Source: Prolixibacteraceae bacterium (GTDB lineage: Bacteria; Bacteroidota; Bacteroidia; Bacteroidales; Prolixibacteraceae). From it: 8,921 nucleotides of DNA. The position numbers and the translations under genes were made by a program. Positions 5,624-8,921 of this stretch are shown here, one piece after another (the stretch's first letter is position 1; every line of letters starts with the position of its first letter). The DNA lies in assembly GCA_016930735.1 (NCBI GenBank), contig JAFGGF010000306.1:1-8921 (forward strand), read 5' to 3'. The notes under the pieces are model-generated. The model worked only from the letters and a program-made list of their open reading frames with translations, was not told where the DNA came from and ran no database searches.

Positions 5624-8600
5624 ATGTTGGATAAAATCATAAAATTTTCATTAAACAACAAATTGTTTATCCTGGTAGCTGCCGTGGTGCTGATTGCTGC
5701 CGGATTTTACAATGCATCGAAAATGGACGTTGATGTTTTCCCCGACCTTACCGCTCCAACGGTTGTTGTTATGACCGATGCTCATGGAATGGCTGCCGAG
5801 GAAGTTGAAAGGTTGGTTACATTCCCCATTGAAACGGCAGTAAACGGAGCTACCGGTGTACGAAGGGTGCGGTCGACCTCGTCGCAAGGGTTTTCATTTG
5901 TATGGGTAGAATTTGATTGGGGTACAAATGTCTTTCGGGCACGGCAAATTGTAAGCGAAAAACTGGTGACTGTAACCGGGCAAATGCCCCTCGGAATCGG
6001 GCAACCAACACTGGCGCCGCAATCGTCAGTAATGGGAGAAATCCTTTTTGTTGGGCTTCAATCCGATTCCACAAGTATGATGGATTTGCGTACTCTTGCC
6101 GAGTGGAACCTGCAACCGGTTTTGCTGGCGACAAATGGCGTTTCTCAGGTAACAATTATCGGTGGCGATTACAAACAATACAAAGTTTTAGCCGATCCTC
6201 AGAAAATGAAATATTACAAAGTTTCGCTAAACGAACTTGTTGAAATTTGTGAAGGCATCAGCCATAATTCAACGGGGAATGTCATCCGCGAATTCGGGAA
6301 TGAATATACTGTCCGTGGTATTGGGCGAACATACGATTTGGATGAACTGGGCAATTCTTATATAAAAAGCATAAACAGAAAACCGGTCCGGGTTAACGAT
6401 GTTGCTGAAGTGGTTATCGGGTCGGCAGTTAAAATGGGGCATGCTTCGCACAAAGCAACGCCGGCTGTAATTTTATCGGTTTCGAAACAGCCGCATGTAA
6501 ATACACTCGACCTCACCGAAAGAATCGAAGAAAACCTAAAAGCAGTTGCAAAAACTCTCCCCCCCGATGTAAAGATGGATACAAAAATCTTTCGCCAGGC
6601 CGATTTTATTGAAACCTCGGTTAACAACGTTGGCCGCGCACTTATTGAAGGTTCCATTTATGTTATCATTATTTTGTTGGTATTCCTTGGCAGTTTTCGT
6701 ACCTCAATAATTTCTATCCTGGCAATTCCGATATCGTTGCTGAGCGCAATTCTGGTGCTTCGTCTGCTCGGATTAAACATCAATACCATGAGCCTCGGAG
6801 GGATGGCAATTGCCATTGGTTCGTTGGTTGATGATGCCATAATCGATGTGGAAAATGTTTACAAACGTTTAAAGCAAAATCATATAAAACCTAAAGACGA
6901 AAGGAAATCAGATTTTGTGGTTGTATTTGAAGCATCAAAAGAAATCAGGTCATCAATCCTTAACGCCACAGTTATTATCATCGTGGCATTTATCCCGTTG
7001 TTTTTTCTTTCGGCTATGGAAGGAAGAATGTTAAAACCACTTGGAATAGCTTATGTTGTTTCGCTTTTTGCATCGTTGATTGTTGCATTAACTGTTACTC
7101 CTTTGCTTTCAAAATTACTGTTATCGAATAAAAAATACCTCGACCGGAAAAAACAGGAAAGCTGGCTTGTGCGAAACCTAAATAATATTTACAAAAAAGG
7201 ATTGAACAAATCTTTACAATTAAAAAAACCACTCCTTGCCCTGACTCTTATTGTAATTGTGATTTCTGTTATCGTTTTTTTGAAAATGGGGCGCAGTTTC
7301 CTTCCCGAGTTTAACGAAGGTTCGTTAACAATAGGGGCTATAAGCCAACCGGGTATTTCGCTTGACGAAAGTAACCGGCTGGGGAACCTGATCGAAACCG
7401 AACTTCTTAAAATTCCTGAAGTAAATTCAACTTCAAGAAGAACCGGGCGCGGCGAACTTGACGAACATTCGCAAACCACCAACAGCGCTGAAATAGATGT
7501 AAATTTCGACCTTGCTGAACGCGACAGGGAAGAATTCCTTGCCGATGTAAGGAGTACTTTATCTGGTGTTCCGGGAATTGCGTACACGGTGGGGCAACCC
7601 CTGGGACACCGGATCGATCATATGTTATCGGGGACGAGAGCCAACATTGCAATCAAATTATTTGGGACCGATCTCACCAAAATGTTTACGATTGCCAAAC
7701 AAATTCAGAATTCAATTTCTGATGTTGAAGGGCTGGTTGACCTGAACGTTGAGCAACAGGTAGAAATACCTCAACTTCAAATTAAAGCAAATCGCGAAAA
7801 ACTGGCAGCTTATGGGATTACCTTGAATCAGTTTAATGAATTTGTTGAAACAGCGTTTGCCGGGAAAAAAGTCGCCGATATTTATGAAGGTCAACGCCGG
7901 TTCGACCTTATAGTCAGGTTGAATGAAAATTATACCGAAAACTTGAATGGGATTCAAAATGCTTTAATCCAAACTGAACGCGGCAAAATGGTACCTCTTT
8001 CGCAGGTTGCTGAAATAGTTTCGGCATCGGGGCCAAACGCTATAAGCAGGGAAAATGTGCAGCGAAAGATTGTTATTTCTGCCAACGTTACCAACCGCGA
8101 CCTGCTTAGTGTGGTGAACGATATTAAACAAACTATCGACACAAAAATTCAGCTTCCCGAAAATTACAGGCTTGAATATGGCGGCCAGTTTGAAAGCGAA
8201 GCCCGCGCTTCAAAAACATTATTTTTTACATCGATCCTGGCCATACTTATAATTTTTCTTTTGTTGTACCAGGAGTTCAGAGATACCCGGCTGGCAGCCA
8301 TAATTCTGATTAACCTGCCCCTGGCGCTGATCGGAGGGGTTTTAACAATCTGGTTTACCGACCGGATAATCAGTATTCCCGTTATCATCGGATTTATTAC
8401 TCTGTTTGGGATTGCTACGCGAAACGGAATTTTACTGATTTCAAGGTTTCAACATCTCAGGAGTGAAGGATTACCTTTGAAAGAAACCATTATTCAGGGT
8501 TCTGTGGATAGGTTAACGCCCATTTTGATGACAGCTTTGACTGCTGCCCTTGCCCTGATTCCTTTGGCTTTTAACGGCAATGCACCAGGGAATGAAATTC

Positions 8601-8710
8601 AAAGCCCAATGGCTAAAGTTATCCTTGGTGGGCTGTTGACTTCCACCATGCTGAATATTTTTATTGTACCCATCGTGTACAGTTTCCTGAACAAAAAAGA
8701 AAAGAGATGA
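5624..8710 (+). CDS. Heavy-metal efflux RND pump (CusA/CzcA family)
   Basis: This 1028-residue inner-membrane proton antiporter forms the trimeric pump of a tripartite exporter; the length matches CusA/CzcA (about 1050). TM1 lies at about residues 10-30, followed by the family signature DVDVFPDLTAPTVVVMTDA (35-53) and the first periplasmic loop. TM2-6 cover about 340-500, with the TM4 proton-relay motif AIGSLVDDAIIDVEN (397-411; Asp403, Asp404, Asp408, Glu410). The second half has TM7 near 537-554, a periplasmic loop with GRGELDEHSQ (608-617) and RIDHMLSGTR (663-672), and TM8-12 from about 864 to 1022, including GIATRNGILLIS (929-940). Aligned by eye with CusA, Met672 is kept (Met667) but Met573 and Met623 are replaced by Gly and Ile, so Cu/Ag specificity is doubtful; a divalent metal is possible. 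The ATG at 5624 follows the adaptor stop by 12 bp, and the stop overlaps the next start. Confidence 0.95.
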   Translation: MLDKIIKFSLNNKLFILVAAVVLIAAGFYNASKMDVDVFPDLTAPTVVVMTDAHGMAAEEVERLVTFPIETAVNGATGVRRVRSTSSQGFSFVWVEFDWGTNVFRARQIVSEKLVTVTGQMPLGIGQPTLAPQSSVMGEILFVGLQSDSTSMMDLRTLAEWNLQPVLLATNGVSQVTIIGGDYKQYKVLADPQKMKYYKVSLNELVEICEGISHNSTGNVIREFGNEYTVRGIGRTYDLDELGNSYIKSINRKPVRVNDVAEVVIGSAVKMGHASHKATPAVILSVSKQPHVNTLDLTERIEENLKAVAKTLPPDVKMDTKIFRQADFIETSVNNVGRALIEGSIYVIIILLVFLGSFRTSIISILAIPISLLSAILVLRLLGLNINTMSLGGMAIAIGSLVDDAIIDVENVYKRLKQNHIKPKDERKSDFVVVFEASKEIRSSILNATVIIIVAFIPLFFLSAMEGRMLKPLGIAYVVSLFASLIVALTVTPLLSKLLLSNKKYLDRKKQESWLVRNLNNIYKKGLNKSLQLKKPLLALTLIVIVISVIVFLKMGRSFLPEFNEGSLTIGAISQPGISLDESNRLGNLIETELLKIPEVNSTSRRTGRGELDEHSQTTNSAEIDVNFDLAERDREEFLADVRSTLSGVPGIAYTVGQPLGHRIDHMLSGTRANIAIKLFGTDLTKMFTIAKQIQNSISDVEGLVDLNVEQQVEIPQLQIKANREKLAAYGITLNQFNEFVETAFAGKKVADIYEGQRRFDLIVRLNENYTENLNGIQNALIQTERGKMVPLSQVAEIVSASGPNAISRENVQRKIVISANVTNRDLLSVVNDIKQTIDTKIQLPENYRLEYGGQFESEARASKTLFFTSILAILIIFLLLYQEFRDTRLAAIILINLPLALIGGVLTIWFTDRIISIPVIIGFITLFGIATRNGILLISRFQHLRSEGLPLKETIIQGSVDRLTPILMTALTAALALIPLAFNGNAPGNEIQSPMAKVILGGLLTSTMLNIFIVPIVYSFLNKKEKR

Positions 8711-8921
8711 AAAAAATAATTGTTTTAATCGTATCTATTCTGCCGTTTATTTCGGTTTCGCAGAATATCGGTCAAATTCTTTCAGAAATTGAAAAAAACA
8801 ATACTACACTGAAAGCTTACCGGAGTTACACCGATGCTCAAAAACTTGAAACTCATACGGGTATTTTTCCTGAAAATCCTGAAATTGAATATCATTATTT
8901 ATGGGGAGCCCCGGGAGTTAT
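8707..8921 (+). CDS. TolC-family outer-membrane channel protein (3' partial)
   Basis: The ATG at 8707 overlaps the pump stop codon in an ATGA arrangement, which indicates translational coupling. The 71 visible residues show a signal peptide (MKKIIVLIVSILPFISVS, then Q) and the amphipathic start typical of TolC/CusC-type factors, IGQILSEIEKNNTTLKAY (21-38), continuing with ENPEIEYHYLWG. The family normally has about 400-480 residues, so most of the gene lies beyond the window end. Its position after adaptor and pump completes a B-A-C efflux operon: it would form the outer-membrane exit duct. The assignment rests on this short N-terminus and on context. Confidence 0.82.
   Translation, partial: MKKIIVLIVSILPFISVSQNIGQILSEIEKNNTTLKAYRSYTDAQKLETHTGIFPENPEIEYHYLWGAPGV

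Noticed and set aside
5917..6243. 108-residue + strand open frame inside the pump gene
   Set aside because: It is a shadow of the RND frame, with Cys/Arg/Asn-rich composition unlike a real protein.
7189..7587. Minus-strand open frame of 132 codons opposite the pump gene
   Set aside because: Antisense shadow of conserved RND coding sequence; other minus-strand frames in the window are of the same kind and none shows a family motif.

Overview
The window looks like chromosomal DNA from a Bacteroidota bacterium, probably Bacteroidales/Marinilabiliales-like. This rests on the moderate-to-low GC, AT-rich intergenic gaps, start codons without clear Shine-Dalgarno sequences, and the character of the proteins. 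It is an inference from style, not from a marker gene. All genes lie on the + strand and there are no signs of mobile elements, tRNA/rRNA genes or CRISPR arrays.

Left part (1-1036): the 3' end of a gene for a thiamine-diphosphate 2-oxo-acid dehydrogenase E1 beta region, cut by the window start. A strong intrinsic terminator (1011-1036) closes that transcription unit.

Middle part (1061-3475): a small four-cysteine protein resembling DUF1284 comes first. After a 121-bp AT-rich gap with a candidate operator there is a tight pair: an Lrp/AsnC-family regulator and, 2 bp downstream, a PLP-dependent Cys/Met-metabolism enzyme (methionine gamma-lyase / cystathionine gamma-synthase / O-acetylhomoserine sulfhydrylase superfamily). 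The pair resembles the known arrangement of an Lrp-type regulator beside methionine gamma-lyase. If the enzyme is a gamma-lyase, its 2-oxobutyrate product could feed a 2-oxo-acid dehydrogenase such as the one at the left end; this link is inference.

Right part (about 3547-8921): a heavy-metal efflux locus. A small exported His/Cys-rich protein is followed by a lipoprotein periplasmic adaptor (CusB/CzcB-like), a 1028-residue HME-type RND pump (CusA/CzcA family) and the start of a TolC-like outer-membrane channel gene, which overlaps the pump gene by 4 bp and is cut by the window end. Together they would make a tripartite inner-membrane to outer-membrane metal exporter. Pump residues suggest its substrate site is not the three-methionine Cu/Ag site of CusA, so the metal is uncertain. 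The leader before the adaptor gene contains competing inverted repeats.

Most of the window is recognisable. No wholly new system is evident; the points most worth a second look are the pump's metal site, the His/Cys-rich small protein, the structured leader at 3981-4052, and the specificity of the PLP enzyme.
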